Made by a program: the position numbers and the translations under genes. This document shows positions 8,852 to 17,312 of a stretch of 64,000 nt of DNA, one piece after another. The stretch is from CAVZTX01 sp963778375 (GTDB lineage: Bacteria > Chloroflexota > Ktedonobacteria > Ktedonobacterales > Ktedonobacteraceae). Each line of letters opens with the position of its first letter. The first letter of the stretch is position 1. The notes beneath the pieces are model-generated. The model saw only the letters and a list, made by a program, of their open reading frames with translations, searched no databases and had not been told where the DNA came from. The DNA lies in the NCBI GenBank assembly GCA_963778375.1, contig CAVZTX010000005.1:139521-203520 (forward strand), written 5' to 3'.

Positions 8852-9313
8852 CTACTCCTCTCCAACAGGTGTAGGCGCAAAGGTTACCTCGATTTGCATG
8901 GGGCTGGCCGCTATATTGGTGATGCGCAGCCAATTCACCTGCAACTGTACAGCGACGATAGGCAGGCGGGCAATGAATGTAGCAGCGACCGCGGACTTTT
9001 TCCCTAATTGTTCCATGACGGTTTTACTGGCGTTCTCATCGGTCAAAACACGCGCCTGAGCGGTGGCTTCCAGCCATGCAGTCGGTTGATCGGGGCCAAT
9101 GAAGAGTCCGACACGCGGGTTCTGGCGCAGATTTGCCAGCTTGCGGGATGTGGTGATGAAGGTTCCGTAGAGCGTCAGGTTTGTGTCATTGACAGGCTCT
9201 TCGACATAAAAAGCGCGGGTGGCATAGGGCTGTCCCTCGTGCTCAGTTGCGATAACTAAAGTGTCGTATTGTGCAAGAAACTGAGTGATTGCCTCACGGG
9301 CAGTGTTATCCAT
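8852..9313 (-). CDS. Pyridoxamine 5'-phosphate oxidase-like split-barrel protein
   Basis: A 153-aa FMN-binding split-barrel-like protein. It opens with a helix ('REAITQFLAQYDTLVIAT'), then the strand pattern '..QPYATRAFYVEE' and 'LTLYGTFITTSRKLANLRQNPRVGLFIG', typical of PNPOx-like proteins. The C-terminal half is more divergent. The start at 9313 follows AAGGAAAC. It is first in the leftward cluster with the UbiA prenyltransferase. The family includes F420- or FMN-dependent reductases and heme-utilisation proteins, so no substrate is claimed. Confidence 0.75.
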   Translation of the reverse strand: MDNTAREAITQFLAQYDTLVIATEHEGQPYATRAFYVEEPVNDTNLTLYGTFITTSRKLANLRQNPRVGLFIGPDQPTAWLEATAQARVLTDENASKTVMEQLGKKSAVAATFIARLPIVAVQLQVNWLRITNIAASPMQIEVTFAPTPVGEE

Positions 9314-9628
9314 GATATTGTTTCCTTGTCCTGCTTTTTTGCCAAGCAGCGGCATTTCTAAAAGCAAAACTCCTCCTTACATATCATAGTCTGTGGATTC
9401 CATCTTTTCTAACCAGGACTTGTTATCTCTACAAATCAAATGAGATAGGTCAATATGTAATTGATGAGTTGTATATATTATATAGTTGTGACTCTTAAAT
9501 TGTATTCCCCCAAAAAGTACTAACATGCATAACGGGCGTATAGAAGCATTTCGATGATAAGTTATACTACGGGAGGCTACAACGCGCAAGAAGTAAATAG
9601 TATGTGTTCTAGGGGGAGAAAGGTCTGC
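9314..9628. other. 315-bp divergent intergenic region
   Basis: This AT-rich region separates the leftward PNPOx/menA cluster from the rightward tandem split-barrel gene, so it must hold two divergent promoters. A TATACT (9563-9568) could be the -10 of the rightward one, but no matching -35 is convincing. Nothing else was seen. Confidence 0.3.
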
Positions 9629-10687
9629 ATGGATGCGTATCATGTACCCACCGGGCAACAACAGGCACGAACACGTTGGGGGACACATGAAAGCGGTGCC
9701 GCTTTCGATAGAAAGAAAACCACCTACCTTACCGAATCAGCTCAGACATTTATTTCGCAACAGGCATTATGCGTGATAGCTGGGAAAGGGCCAGCAAACC
9801 AACTGTGTGGGATGATTACTGTGGGAACGCCAGGCTTTGTAGGGACACCAGACAGGCAGACTTGCCTGCTACAGTTGGATCCCCAATTTCGAAATGCACC
9901 CATCATACAGCGCCTGCGTCAATCCTCACATACTGAGAGGAACACACAACTGGGCCTCTTCTTCATTTGCCATCCCACTCGTGAGCGTCTCTGCGTTCAA
10001 GGAACCGCCGATTTGCTTCCATTCAACTTGCCTCTTCTGCATCGCCTTTTCGCACCACGGAAGGAAATCCTGATGCGTCTGCGTGTGCATCAGGCATTCT
10101 TTCATTGCGCCAAATATATTAAAACGCGTATTGTTGGGTTGACAGCACCAGTTACAATATCCTCTGAACAACTGTGGCGGCCAGCCGACTTACTAGGCCA
10201 TAGCCAATCCTATTTGTCTGAAGAGATGCAGGCATTCATTGCAGGGCAGGTATTGTGCTTCCTCTGCACGGTCGATCAGCATGGCCAATGTGCAGTCAAT
10301 CACCGGGGTGGCGCGGCTGGTTTCCTGGCGACCTTGCCTTCCAACGATGCATCTCCTGGCGGAACGATCTTGCTACCTGATTATACGGGAAATGGAGCCT
10401 TCGAAGCCATGGGCAATATTTTGGAAACCGGTCAGGCAGCATTTGTCATCCCTAACTACGCGGCCCAATTAGCTCTTTGTGTATCTGGAACAGCGCGTAT
10501 TTTAGAGTTGGACGAATTATCTACTGAGCTAGCGCAAAGCTGCATAGGGGCCGAACGGGTAGTAGCTTTATCGGTGAAGCATGTGGAGACGCAAAGCGGA
10601 GATTGGTCCGCTGCTCTTGCCTATGAGCGTGTTCGCGCCGAAACCCTTTCTACTTCCGATGACCTGTCCATTGCTTGCCCAATCTAG
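9629..10687 (+). CDS. Tandem PNPOx-like split-barrel flavoprotein
   Basis: A 352-aa protein with two split-barrel domains in one chain. 'LTESAQTFISQQALCVIAGKG' opens the first (about residues 32-160) and 'LSEEMQAFIAGQVLCFLCTVD' the second (about 200-330). The second half has the family-like 'AVNHRGGAAGFLA' and 'GGTILLPDYTGNGAFEAMGNIL'. The start at 9629 has GGGGGAGAAAGG just upstream, while the earlier in-frame ATG at 9602 has none. The probable cofactor is FMN. An H-NOX gene starts 100 bp downstream on the same strand, which hints at a nitric-oxide link but is only positional evidence. Confidence 0.7.
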   Translation: MDAYHVPTGQQQARTRWGTHESGAAFDRKKTTYLTESAQTFISQQALCVIAGKGPANQLCGMITVGTPGFVGTPDRQTCLLQLDPQFRNAPIIQRLRQSSHTERNTQLGLFFICHPTRERLCVQGTADLLPFNLPLLHRLFAPRKEILMRLRVHQAFFHCAKYIKTRIVGLTAPVTISSEQLWRPADLLGHSQSYLSEEMQAFIAGQVLCFLCTVDQHGQCAVNHRGGAAGFLATLPSNDASPGGTILLPDYTGNGAFEAMGNILETGQAAFVIPNYAAQLALCVSGTARILELDELSTELAQSCIGAERVVALSVKHVETQSGDWSAALAYERVRAETLSTSDDLSIACPI

Positions 10688-10787
10688 GAAATGCCCGCGA
10701 GTTATAGAAAAATGGAATGTGGCAAAGGAAAGAGACAATGGCGATTTCTATGTTCGTGTTTGATGATGCTTTTGGGGAGAATATGAC

Positions 10788-11639
10788 ATGCACGGTTTGA
10801 TCTTCGTAACGTGGGAGAAATATTTATCTGAGCGATTTGGCAATGCACTGCTCAGCAATTATCGAGAGGCCATCGGCGAGACAGCAGCTACCTCACCGTT
10901 AGCCAGTCGCGTCTATGACGATGCAACTTTGCTAGCAGGAGTTGGTGCTGCCAGCAAACTGACACGCATGTCCGCTGACTCACTGTTGTGGGAATATGGA
11001 CGCTTTTTCATAATCAATGGGTTGACGAGCCACCTGTGCGCTTATTTGCTCACTCAGGTGAGGAGTGGGCGTGATCTCTTGCTAGCAATGCGCGATGCTC
11101 ATGCCCAGATGCGCCGTACCCCTGACGGATTAACACCTCCTCTTTTTTCATACGAGTCTATTTCTTCTGATCCACGTGAAATGGCACTTATCTATGATAG
11201 TCCACGCAGGTTATGCTCCGTGCTATGGGGCGCTATTGAAGGAGCAGCAGAACGCTATGGCGAGCGGGTGCAGATAGTTGAGCGGACTTGCATGAAGCGA
11301 GGAGCGCCTGTATGCCGTTTCGAATTGCGCTTCTCCTCTTCGACATCTGGTTCGCTGACACACCTCGAAACGCCGGAACAGATCGCACGTCGCGATGCCC
11401 AGCAACAATTAGCCAATCTCGTCCTGATGGCTTTACCCGACGACGATGGAGTCACGCTAGTAGAACTGCAAGGCATCCTACGATACTATCAACTGAGTCC
11501 AGGACAACTTCGTCCCAGCATAGTGCTAGAGGCATTGCGCCATCTGCAACATGCTGGTTTAGTTGCCAGTACTGCTAATCAGCCTGGAGATGACCTCTCT
11601 CGTCGTCGCTTTTGGCGTGCACCACTTGCGAAGCAATAA
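10788..11639 (+). CDS. H-NOX (heme NO-binding) domain protein with C-terminal winged-helix-like domain
   Basis: A 283-aa protein. Residues 1-190 match the H-NOX fold: 'MHGLIFVTWEKYL' start, candidate proximal heme ligand H105 in 'MRDAHAQM', 'LTPPLF' at 115-120, and the heme-propionate motif YxSxR as Y136-S138-R140 followed by 'WGAIEGAAERYG'. The spacing from His to YxSxR (31) is close to Thermoanaerobacter H-NOX (29). The position of the distal Tyr that stabilises O2 there appears to be Val145, so NO selectivity is likely. Residues about 205-283 ('VTLVELQGILRYY..ALRHLQHAGLV..RRRFWRAP') look like a winged helix. It may be an NO-responsive transcription factor; the DNA-binding part is inferred. 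Confidence 0.78.
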   Translation: MHGLIFVTWEKYLSERFGNALLSNYREAIGETAATSPLASRVYDDATLLAGVGAASKLTRMSADSLLWEYGRFFIINGLTSHLCAYLLTQVRSGRDLLLAMRDAHAQMRRTPDGLTPPLFSYESISSDPREMALIYDSPRRLCSVLWGAIEGAAERYGERVQIVERTCMKRGAPVCRFELRFSSSTSGSLTHLETPEQIARRDAQQQLANLVLMALPDDDGVTLVELQGILRYYQLSPGQLRPSIVLEALRHLQHAGLVASTANQPGDDLSRRRFWRAPLAKQ

Positions 11640-11657
11640 TAGGCTAATCACGTAGAA

Positions 11658-11710
11658 AACCTCTTGAGTCAGACCAGTCTTTATTCAAACTTAGTCTGAC
11701 CCAAGAGGTT
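11658..11710 (-). terminator. Hairpin terminator downstream of the S53 peptidase gene
   Basis: 17-nt arms (11658-11674 and 11694-11710) with one mismatch and a 19-nt loop. Read leftward, the stem is followed by TTTTCT. It lies 74 bp past the peptidase stop and 18 bp past the H-NOX stop, between convergent genes. Confidence 0.7.
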
Positions 11711-11783
11711 GCTATTTACCTATAAACCTACCTCAGGATAACCACTAATTCAGTATCGGCACACTTACTCAGGTGTCCTATCC

Positions 11784-13205
11784 TTAGGTTCGTTCAATCA
11801 ATTCCTTAAGGAACCTTGCCACATCAGGTGTGCCCCAACCGGTAGTAGGGTCCCAACTCGGAGTGGCATTGTAGCCGGGAATACCGCCCTGGCTGTTATT
11901 GCCCACTGTGACATCGTGGAAGGATTTCGCGTAGTCTGACCCCTTACCAATCTTGTAGACGGCCGGATTGATGAAACCCAAGGGATGTCCCGCCATCTGA
12001 TCACCATCAGCTATGATGCCGGCCCACGAAGGCGAACCTTCACTTGTGCCGCCAAAGATATACCAACCGGCCGGTACACCTGGGAAACCGAGATACACCA
12101 GCACTCCTGTATTCGGATCAGCATTGAAAGAGACGTCTGGTATACCACGATAGCCATTCAATAACTGCTGATCGGAAGCAGGAAGATTGTTCTGTTGGTA
12201 GTTGGGTTCCTTGAAGAATTGGCTTACACCCCCACCAGTGGCGTTCCATGCAGTCTCGCTCTGATAGTTACCACTCGTATCGGCGAAGAGGCTGGTGCCC
12301 CCGACGGCGGTAATATAGGGAGATGAGGCAGGGAAGTTGACGGTAGGGTAGGGATAGATGTTGCCATTGATATCGGGATTGGCCGTGCCGGAATCTCCCG
12401 TTGATCCGAAGATACTAACACCTTCCGCATCGGCTTTCTGGTAGAAGTTATCAAAATTGCTGATCACCTTTCTTCCACCGGGAATAGTGAACAATGTGTT
12501 TTCGGTGGTGGCCCAGCTCTGAGAAATGATTTTGCCGATGTGATGATTAACAGCGTACTGCTCCAGGTACAAGAATTCTGGCATGCCCTGTACACCTTGG
12601 GTCTCAGAGACCGGGCTGGTCATCAACACGATATTCGCGTCTGGAGCCATTGCATGTGACCACTGAACATCCAGCGAGACCTCTTCAGCCCAGCCAACCA
12701 TATCCGGATTATTCGGATCGAAGTTAAGTTGGCCTAGAGGAGCTAGAACTGTTAAGGAGGGAGGTGCAGGTAACCCAAAGGCCGAGTCGAAGGTTTGTAG
12801 ATCGCTCTGGACGGTCGGATCACCAAACGAGTCAATGATCACGATTGTCTGGCCTTTTCCAGTATAGCCAGCATTGAGAACTGGGTTGAGGTCATAAGCC
12901 GTGCGAATTTCCTGTGGACTGTAGCAAGGCACGCCAATTTGTGCCCGGCACTGTGCATCTGTAGGGGGTTGCTGACCAGATCGAGCCAACGTATAGTGGT
13001 TGCCCTTAAAAGGCAACGTCAAGGGACCGTGGCTGCTGGCAGTTTGCGCAACCGCACTCATAACCGGCAAACAGCTCATTAGGAGTGGCATTGCTATGAG
13101 TAGGATAGTGCTGCGCAGTAGCCGATGGGAAGTGAGAAACCGGTTCAAGAGTAAGGTCCTTTCTGCTGAGCTAGAACTAAGCTTGTGCCTGAGTTCGCTA
13201 ATCAT
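11784..13205 (-). CDS. Secreted S53 (sedolisin) family peptidase
   Basis: A 473-aa exported serine-carboxyl peptidase, usually acid-active. The N-terminus has a basic region, a hydrophobic core ('RSTILLIAMPLLMSCLPV') and a SAVA cleavage-like site. The Glu/Asp pair of the catalytic machinery lies in 'GWAEEVSLDVQWSHAMAP', and the nucleophile is Ser388 in 'GGTSEGSPSWAG'. The C-terminal 'FHDVTVGNN' and 'WDPTTGWGTPD' form the family's calcium site. The long inhibitory pro-domain typical of many sedolisins is largely absent; only about 50 residues separate the signal from the catalytic domain. The ATG at 13205 is chosen over a TTG six bases upstream; neither has a strong ribosome site. Confidence 0.9.
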   Translation of the reverse strand: MISELRHKLSSSSAERTLLLNRFLTSHRLLRSTILLIAMPLLMSCLPVMSAVAQTASSHGPLTLPFKGNHYTLARSGQQPPTDAQCRAQIGVPCYSPQEIRTAYDLNPVLNAGYTGKGQTIVIIDSFGDPTVQSDLQTFDSAFGLPAPPSLTVLAPLGQLNFDPNNPDMVGWAEEVSLDVQWSHAMAPDANIVLMTSPVSETQGVQGMPEFLYLEQYAVNHHIGKIISQSWATTENTLFTIPGGRKVISNFDNFYQKADAEGVSIFGSTGDSGTANPDINGNIYPYPTVNFPASSPYITAVGGTSLFADTSGNYQSETAWNATGGGVSQFFKEPNYQQNNLPASDQQLLNGYRGIPDVSFNADPNTGVLVYLGFPGVPAGWYIFGGTSEGSPSWAGIIADGDQMAGHPLGFINPAVYKIGKGSDYAKSFHDVTVGNNSQGGIPGYNATPSWDPTTGWGTPDVARFLKELIERT

Positions 13206-13251
13206 AAACAAACAGAATGGAAGATAGAACCATTTCGTATTATAGCATAGA

Positions 13252-13632
13252 TCAGCCAGCCTCTTGCTCTCGCGTATGCCACCATTCCCTCAGTGCGTAG
13301 CATTGGTTCCCAGCATTCAGCGAGATAACGCATATGCCATCCAACTTTACGCGATTTCCTGAGGGTAAACGCACGAATGATACCCACCAGTGAGCAAATC
13401 CCTTATCCGAAGTCACACCCAGAATCTCCGAATGAAATGAAATTTGTTCCTGAGATTGCGGCACATCAGACCAGTATTGTAAGATGGCAGGCCGACCATG
13501 CATCGGTTCCTCAAAAGGGTCTTCGTGATAGCTGGCGTCTTCTGTGAAAAGCGCGGCAGCAGTCTCTGGGTCTCGTGTCTCCCAGGCGTGCCCCAACTGC
13601 TCAAACCACGATTTGAAACTCTCGTAATCCAT
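13252..13632 (-). CDS. SnoaL-like / NTF2-fold protein
   Basis: A 126-aa single-domain protein with the NTF2/SnoaL-like start 'FKSWFEQLGHAWETRDPETAAALFTEDASYHEDPFEEPMHG', followed by 'AILQYWSDV'. The cone-shaped fold serves both enzymes (cyclases, isomerases) and ligand-binding proteins, and no catalytic set is recognisable. It starts behind GAAGGAGAA. The sedolisin gene lies just downstream on the same strand, but the two need not be functionally related. Confidence 0.7.
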   Translation of the reverse strand: MDYESFKSWFEQLGHAWETRDPETAAALFTEDASYHEDPFEEPMHGRPAILQYWSDVPQSQEQISFHSEILGVTSDKGFAHWWVSFVRLPSGNRVKLDGICVISLNAGNQCYALREWWHTREQEAG

Positions 13633-13778
13633 ACTTTTCGTTCTCCTTCAGTATCCAGATTGGTGTAAAATCTGCAAGACCGTATGACACAACGCCAGTA
13701 TAAAATACAAATTGGCCTCTAGCATCGGCCGTTGGGCCAGTTTCTTATTGTACAGGACGGTCCTTATGGCTATTTAGC

Positions 13779-13807
13779 TTGACTTTGCGCAACCATTGGA
13801 GTACCAT
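13779..13807 (+). promoter_or_regulatory. Sigma-70-like promoter for the ChrB-N gene
   Basis: TTGACT (13779-13784), a 17-bp spacer and TACCAT (13802-13807), 62 bp before the start codon at 13870. Spacing is ideal and the -35 is near consensus; the -10 is weak. Confidence 0.45.
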
Positions 13808-13869
13808 GAATGTACCAGTAACGGAAGTTACACGCAATCCTCATTTCCGATTGGGAGAGATGAATCGTA

Positions 13870-14574
13870 ATGCTTGAACGCGAAGCTGTACGCTGGTTGC
13901 AGTTGACATATAAAGTTCCCAGCGAACCCTCGCAGAAGAGGGTATGGGTCTGGCGAAAGTTACAAAATCTTGGTGCATTCGCACTCCAAAATTCAGTCTA
14001 CTTACTTCCTTTTTCCGAAGAGGTAGAGAAGCATTTCCGTCAACTTGCTCACGAAATTCACGATATGGGCGGTGAAGCAAGCATCTTTTCCGTCGTAGCG
14101 CTCAACGTCGCCGATGAGCGGCGTATCATGCAAATGCTCATAGAGGCACGCGATACCGAGTACAATACCGTCGTCAAAGTATGCGCACGTTTCCTCGCGA
14201 AAGCTATGACCCTGGTTGAAGCACAAAACTGGAATGATCAGGTACATGCAGAATTTGCCGAGGTACTAGAAAAAGTACACGTCCTGTTCCGTACTGCTAA
14301 ACGCCACGATATGCTCGGAACATTAACCGCCGCGAGGCGAGCCGCCGCCGCCGAATCCCTCATGGTCTGCGAGCAAGTCTATCGTATGCTGCTCGATCAA
14401 GACTATACACGCGCCCGCCGCCTGCTCGAAATGCATAGTGATCTGCTGCCGAGTTTTGGCGAAATAGATCCCTCAAATGCAGGTGCTGGCATCTCACTGG
14501 TTGGAGGGCAGGTGGAACAGCAACGCCAGTCTATCGGCGGTGATGATTTAGAGTCGCCAGGACTAGCTCTTTAA
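13870..14574 (+). CDS. ChrB N-terminal domain protein
   Basis: A 234-aa protein whose first 100 residues match the ChrB N-terminal domain: 'WLQLTYKVPSEPSQKRVWVWRKLQNLGAFALQNSVYLLP'. The fold resembles a ferredoxin-like domain found in chromate-resistance regulators. Only the N-terminal domain is recognised, and no chromate transporter (ChrA) is nearby. The rest is helical with an Ala/Arg-rich segment. A GGGAGAG site precedes the ATG. It could be a regulator or sensor; chromate resistance should not be assumed. Confidence 0.75.
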   Translation: MLEREAVRWLQLTYKVPSEPSQKRVWVWRKLQNLGAFALQNSVYLLPFSEEVEKHFRQLAHEIHDMGGEASIFSVVALNVADERRIMQMLIEARDTEYNTVVKVCARFLAKAMTLVEAQNWNDQVHAEFAEVLEKVHVLFRTAKRHDMLGTLTAARRAAAAESLMVCEQVYRMLLDQDYTRARRLLEMHSDLLPSFGEIDPSNAGAGISLVGGQVEQQRQSIGGDDLESPGLAL

Positions 14575-14693
14575 TTCCAACACCATCGTTTACCTTACTA
14601 ACCCTTTTCGCATTTCTACACCTTTTGAAGGAAGCCAGATTGTTTCTCTACGATGGACTTATCGCCTGCTTAAAACTTTGATGGAGGGTGTGA

Positions 14694-15356
14694 ATGTACA
14701 TTGCGAAAAAGAAACCGCTTGATGGTTATTTTTTGTTTCCCTATATCGTGTTTGTATGCGCTGCTGATGGCCTCTATGATTTTCTTATCGGACCTCATGT
14801 TCAGCATGCTTTGAACAGTAATCCTTTGATGGTCTTCGTCGAGCCTGTGTATAAACTTTTCTTCTGGATACTTCCTACCTTTTTTTACCTGAAGTATATC
14901 AAGAATGTGAATCCTCTTACTTATCTGAAGCTCACGACGAATGTTCGTAGAGGCGTTGCGTGGGGACTTCTTGCTTCACTGATCTTTGTGCTTGGTTTTT
15001 TCTATAAACATGTATTTCAAGGTATCCCATTTCACCTGTCTCTAAGTCTCGATGACTGGATCAATGTTGTCCTCCTGGTGGGCTTTCTTGAGGAAATTCC
15101 CTTTCGCGGGTTGATTTTCCAGAACCTGCAGGAGTATCTAGGGTTCTGGTGGGGAATGATTCTTTCATCACTCGTCTTTCTGGAACTTCACCTTGTTTAC
15201 TGGCTCACGCTAGGCAAATCGCTTTCTTATCTCGCCTTTACAGGCCTCTATATCTTTCTTTTTGCCTGTATCATGTGTTTCTTCCTTCGATTGTCCAGAT
15301 CGCTGTGGAGTTGTATCATTATCCATTCACTCAATGATCTTGCTAGTTTGCTTTAA
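14694..15356 (+). CDS. CPBP (CAAX/Abi) family intramembrane metalloprotease
   Basis: A 220-aa polytopic membrane protein. Motif 1 is E133-E134..R138 ('LEEIPFRG'), motif 2 is 'FLELH' with H166, and motif 3 contributes 'IIHSLNDL' near the C-terminus. These are the conserved metal-site residues of CPBP proteases. Members process prenylated or antimicrobial peptides or take part in self-immunity, but the substrate is unknown here. A GGAGGGTG site precedes the ATG. A 51-aa membrane peptide gene follows about 100 bp downstream. Confidence 0.85.
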   Translation: MYIAKKKPLDGYFLFPYIVFVCAADGLYDFLIGPHVQHALNSNPLMVFVEPVYKLFFWILPTFFYLKYIKNVNPLTYLKLTTNVRRGVAWGLLASLIFVLGFFYKHVFQGIPFHLSLSLDDWINVVLLVGFLEEIPFRGLIFQNLQEYLGFWWGMILSSLVFLELHLVYWLTLGKSLSYLAFTGLYIFLFACIMCFFLRLSRSLWSCIIIHSLNDLASLL

Positions 15357-15458
15357 GCGAACCTGTTTGCATACAACTAAATCCCTATCTGCTACGTATA
15401 GTATAGTGAAGGCACTGAAAAAAGCCTTCAGGCTGAATGATTAGAGGGAAAAAAACTG

Positions 15459-15614
15459 ATGCAGAAACAACAATACGTCCGTCAGAATAGCGGCGCGAAA
15501 GCTATTGCAATTGATAACCGTGTATTACTCTTACGCTATCGTCTACTTCAACTTCTAGCTGTGACACTCACTGCCGCAACCGCCTGGGGCCTCCATCTGA
15601 TCTTTGCCCACTAA
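15459..15614 (+). CDS. Small single-pass membrane protein, 51 aa
   Basis: An ATG at 15459 behind AGAGGGAA opens 51 codons to a TAA at 15612-15614. The N-terminal half is polar and basic; the C-terminal half ('LLQLLAVTLTAATAWGLHLIFAH') is one membrane segment. A terminator-like hairpin starts 28 bp after the stop, supporting a discrete transcription unit with or after the CPBP protease. No family is recognised. Being next to a CPBP protease, it could be a substrate peptide, but this is speculation. Confidence 0.5.
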   Translation: MQKQQYVRQNSGAKAIAIDNRVLLLRYRLLQLLAVTLTAATAWGLHLIFAH

Positions 15615-15641
15615 GGTATTCGGCGGCAGTTTTAAAATAGA

Positions 15642-15664
15642 AGGGCACCCGCAAAGGGTGCCCT
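15642..15664. terminator. Rho-independent-type terminator hairpin
   Basis: Stem AGGGCACCC / GGGTGCCCT with a 5-nt loop (GCAAA). A moderately T-rich stretch (ATTGATTTG) follows on the plus strand. It ends the 51-aa ORF unit. Confidence 0.7.
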
Positions 15665-15748
15665 ATTGATTTGCTAGGCCCCAACCTCAACTTCAACTGT
15701 TTCCGCTCTAAGCAAACCATAGCAATATCTCAGCAAACATGCTATATT

Positions 15749-15773
15749 TATCGATAGTATTAAAACCATCGAT
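15749..15773. promoter_or_regulatory. Paired ATCGAT sites upstream of the NrtR-like gene
   Basis: TATCGATA (15749-15756) and ATCGAT (15768-15773), centres 18 bp apart, in an AT-rich segment 22 bp before the regulator start. A possible autoregulatory operator; the match to any known NrtR box was not established. Confidence 0.3.
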
Positions 15774-15794
15774 TTTTGAAGCGGAGCAAAATGT

Positions 15795-16667
15795 ATGACT
15801 ACATCTCTACCTCGATCTGATGCGCCTGTTCCCGGGCAGCCGACTCGTGATGTTACACCGCGCCGCCTGATTGTCACCGCTAGCGTCGTTATTTTTGCAG
15901 TACGTGATTGGTCCTTGTGGGTTTTGCTGCGTGATGGTCCCTGGGGACCGCCAATGCGTATTGTGCTCGGTACCGAAACCGTGTCCGACGCCGTCGATCG
16001 CACTACTGAAGCCTTGCTCATGTGGCCCGCAGATGCATCCTTGATGCAATTGAAGGCAGGCTGGCAAGAGCAACAGGTCTATGTATGGGGTAGTACGGAA
16101 CAGGGTACTGCTGTTTCCCTCATTCATAGTGTGCTGCTGCGCGCGAATCGCGACGAACTGCGCCCCAACCTGCAAACGCAGCCAATTCCCAGTTTACGAG
16201 TGAATTGGGCCTCCGTCGCGAAGATTGAAGCGGGCCAGCATGCGCTCGATCCAGAGGTGTACCCAATCTTGCAGTCGGCCTTGCATACTTTACGCTCGCA
16301 GGTGCAGCGCGACCCAGAGATTGTGCTCCGCTATCTCGCCGATATGGGAAGAATGGGTAGCGTGGACACCGGTCTCGAATGGTGGAATCAAGATACCCCA
16401 ACATCAATGAGCAAGCAGACACGCCCACTCGGCATCATTAAAGAACCAGCAACAGGAAATGGCGAACTGACGCTTGCCGAGGCTGCAATGCTCTACCGCG
16501 CATTTTTCCCACCTGATGAGCAAATCGACCTCTCCAACCTTCGTCGCCGTTTCCTGGCAACCAATCGACTCGAAGCCTTGGAAGATGAGCGTCCCGTACG
16601 CGGACGGGAACTCAACTGGCGACGCATCAGCCGAGCATACCGCTACCGAAATACAACCGCATCATAG
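15795..16667 (+). CDS. NrtR-like regulator with degenerate Nudix domain
   Basis: A 290-aa protein with a Nudix-like N-terminal half ('RRLIVTASVVIFAVRDWSLWVLLRDG') and a C-terminal winged helix ('LTLAEAAMLYRAFFPPDEQIDLSNLRRRFL..'). This is the layout of NrtR regulators, which bind ADP-ribose-type ligands. The Nudix hydrolase box (GX5EX7REUXEEXGU) is absent, so it probably senses rather than cleaves its ligand. It is 41 bp upstream of an adenosyltransferase gene and probably co-transcribed with it and the glucosidase. Family assignment is moderate. Confidence 0.6.
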   Translation: MTTSLPRSDAPVPGQPTRDVTPRRLIVTASVVIFAVRDWSLWVLLRDGPWGPPMRIVLGTETVSDAVDRTTEALLMWPADASLMQLKAGWQEQQVYVWGSTEQGTAVSLIHSVLLRANRDELRPNLQTQPIPSLRVNWASVAKIEAGQHALDPEVYPILQSALHTLRSQVQRDPEIVLRYLADMGRMGSVDTGLEWWNQDTPTSMSKQTRPLGIIKEPATGNGELTLAEAAMLYRAFFPPDEQIDLSNLRRRFLATNRLEALEDERPVRGRELNWRRISRAYRYRNTTAS

Positions 16668-16708
16668 TTAGGAAAAAGTGTCCCTTTTCCCATAAAGGAA
16701 AAAAATAT

Positions 16709-17251
16709 ATGGCAAAGGTAACCACAGGCACCGGTGACACCGGCTACACCGGACTACTTGGCGAGCAGCGTGTCCCAAAATACGACCCGCGTCCAGACAC
16801 CTTCGGCACGGTCGACGAAGCCACATCCGCTTTAGGACTGGCTCGTGCCATGACACAGGACGAGAAAGTCAAGAAGATCATCTATGATATTCAACAGGAG
16901 CTTTATCTGCTGATGGGCGAACTGGCAACTCCCCCTGAAAACTATGAAAAGATGGGCCTGCGCATGACAATTGAGCACGTGCAGCACCTGGAGCAGGTTG
17001 AAGAGTCCCTCAAGCGCGAAGTAGAAATTCCCAATAAGTTTATCATCCCAGGCGATACCCAGAATGGAGCTGCGCTCGACCTGGCTCGCACCATCATTCG
17101 CCGCGCCGAACGCATGGCCGTCAAACTGCTGCATGACGGGATCATCCAGAATGGCGAGGTCGTTCGCTATCTCAATCGTCTCTCCGACCTCATCTTCATC
17201 CTTGCCCGCTATGTCGAAGTAAAATCGTCATTGGCTGAACGACCGCAGTAG
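16709..17251 (+). CDS. Cob(I)alamin adenosyltransferase, PduO type
   Basis: A 180-aa enzyme that transfers the adenosyl group of ATP to cob(I)alamin, giving coenzyme B12. The N-terminus has the ATP-binding 'TGTGDTGYTGLLG' and 'VPKYDPRPDTFGTVDEATSALG'. The C-terminal 'DLARTIIRRAERMAV' and 'YLNRLSDLIFILAR' are PduO hallmarks. An AAAGGAAA site precedes the start. It links in theme to the cobalamin riboswitch and btu genes 25 kb away. It lies between a regulator and a glucosidase, an unusual local pairing. Confidence 0.93.
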   Translation: MAKVTTGTGDTGYTGLLGEQRVPKYDPRPDTFGTVDEATSALGLARAMTQDEKVKKIIYDIQQELYLLMGELATPPENYEKMGLRMTIEHVQHLEQVEESLKREVEIPNKFIIPGDTQNGAALDLARTIIRRAERMAVKLLHDGIIQNGEVVRYLNRLSDLIFILARYVEVKSSLAERPQ

Positions 17252-17312
17252 GATGTCAGGTGATTCGTATTAGGAGACTTCAGGGTCGCCCTATATGCCC
17301 AAAGGACCAGTA

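Noticed and set aside
9377..9688. Minus-strand 103-aa ORF
   Set aside because: It lies over a divergent promoter region and the 5' end of the tandem split-barrel gene, and its product is basic without family features.
13870..14574. Chromate-resistance operon
   Set aside because: Only the ChrB N-terminal domain is present, without ChrA or a ChrB C-terminal domain.
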